DNA from: Leptolyngbya sp. 'hensonii'
GTDB taxonomy: Bacteria; Cyanobacteriota; Cyanobacteriia; GCF-001939115
Reading direction: 5' to 3'
Length of the DNA stretch: 64,000 nucleotides
NCBI RefSeq assembly: GCF_001939115.1
Contig: NZ_MQTZ01000047.1
Coordinates: 62,001-126,000, forward strand
This document shows positions 63,615 through 64,000 of this stretch, piece after piece (the stretch's first letter is position 1; every line of letters begins with the position of its first letter). A program made the position numbers and the translations under genes. The notes below the pieces were generated by a model. The model was not told the DNA's origin, made no database searches, and saw nothing but the letters and a program-made list of their open reading frames with translations.

Positions 63615-64000
63615 ATGTTGAAGTTCCTCAAGCAAGTCGGTGACTATACAAAGGGGGCTGTTCAATCTGCCCGTTACATTGGCCAGGGGTTGTCGGTCAC
63701 CTTTGACCACATGCGTCGCCGTCCCATCACCGTCCAGTATCCCTACGAGAAACTTATTCCTTCAGAACGCTTCCGGGGCCGAATTCATTTTGAGTTTGAT
63801 AAGTGTATTGCCTGCGAAGTCTGTGTTAGGGTCTGTCCGATTAATCTGCCAGTTGTAGATTGGCAGTTTAGCAAAGAGACCAAGAAAAAGCAGCTGAAAC
63901 ACTACAGTATTGACTTTGGGGTCTGTATTTTCTGCGGTAATTGCGTGGAATACTGCCCTACCAACTGTCTGTCTATGACCGAAGAATATGAGCTTTCGAC
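63615..64000 (+). CDS. ndhI: NAD(P)H-quinone oxidoreductase subunit I (NdhI), cut by window end
   Basis: The frame from ATG 63615 runs past the window end with about 128 residues visible. It contains both 4Fe-4S motifs of the 23-kDa-type subunit: [12 protein letters not shown] and [12 protein letters not shown]. The opening [20 protein letters not shown] is typical of cyanobacterial NdhI. It links the peripheral arm of NDH-1 to the membrane arm next to NdhA. ndhG and ndhE are expected further right. Confidence 0.95.
   Translation, partial: MLKFLKQVGDYTKGAVQSARYIGQGLSVTFDHMRRRPITVQYPYEKLIPSERFRGRIHFEFDKCIACEVCVRVCPINLPVVDWQFSKETKKKQLKHYSIDFGVCIFCGNCVEYCPTNCLSMTEEYELS

Overview
This is cyanobacterial chromosomal DNA. 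The evidence is an ndhA-ndhI pair at the right end, a cyanobacterial nif accessory set with the regulator cnfR (patB type) at the left end, a phytochrome and a cyanobacteriochrome-type kinase, many GCGATCGC (HIP1) octamers, and an IS1-family element. CnfR next to nif accessory genes, together with the general gene content, suggests a non-heterocystous nitrogen fixer of the Leptolyngbya type; the genus is inference. No tRNA, rRNA or CRISPR array was seen.

Region 1 (1-7822) is a nitrogen-fixation neighbourhood: serine acetyltransferase (cysE/nifP, cut by the window edge), an unreported 40-codon membrane peptide, nifV, nifZ, nifT, a nif-type two-cluster ferredoxin (fdxB), a convergent TPR-like gene, cnfR, and a translationally coupled pair of radical-SAM genes. 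NifV makes homocitrate for FeMo-cofactor, NifZ and NifT are maturation accessories, FdxB is an electron carrier, and CnfR is the oxygen-responsive activator of such genes.

Region 2 (7981-15599) holds mixed housekeeping and accessory genes: a small conserved protein, an exported TPR protein, an alpha/beta hydrolase, a GHL10-like secreted protein, an orphan beta-class DNA methyltransferase, a BMP-family lipoprotein, a 55-aa membrane peptide resembling Psb34 with its own promoter and terminator, an ArsC/Spx-like protein and a universal stress protein.

Region 3 (16103-52163) is a signal-transduction island of about 36 kb. It contains a knotless phytochrome kinase, a kinase remnant cut by IS1, two response regulators with GGDEF and EAL domains, several large hybrid kinases (one with a cyanobacteriochrome GAF, one with a complete REC-REC-HPt relay), an RsbW-like anti-sigma kinase facing an RsbU-like phosphatase, two REC-kinase fusions flanking a regulator with a histidine-less DHp domain, and an OmpR/BaeS-type two-component pair. 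A different block interrupts it (41194-46136): a conserved cyanobacterial protein, a BioD-like/DRTGG protein, a 59-aa zinc ribbon, a DnaJ-domain protein and a photolyase. Three copies of a 145-157 bp MITE-like element, each with a perfect 8-bp target duplication, lie in or beside the island.

Region 4 (52458-64000) has an aspartase/fumarase-family lyase with a terminator, two TPR proteins, an ABC-2 type membrane protein, LarE, a Ser/Thr kinase, a divergent PEP-synthase-like protein, a ligase-associated-type MBL exonuclease, and ndhA-ndhI, the latter cut by the window end.
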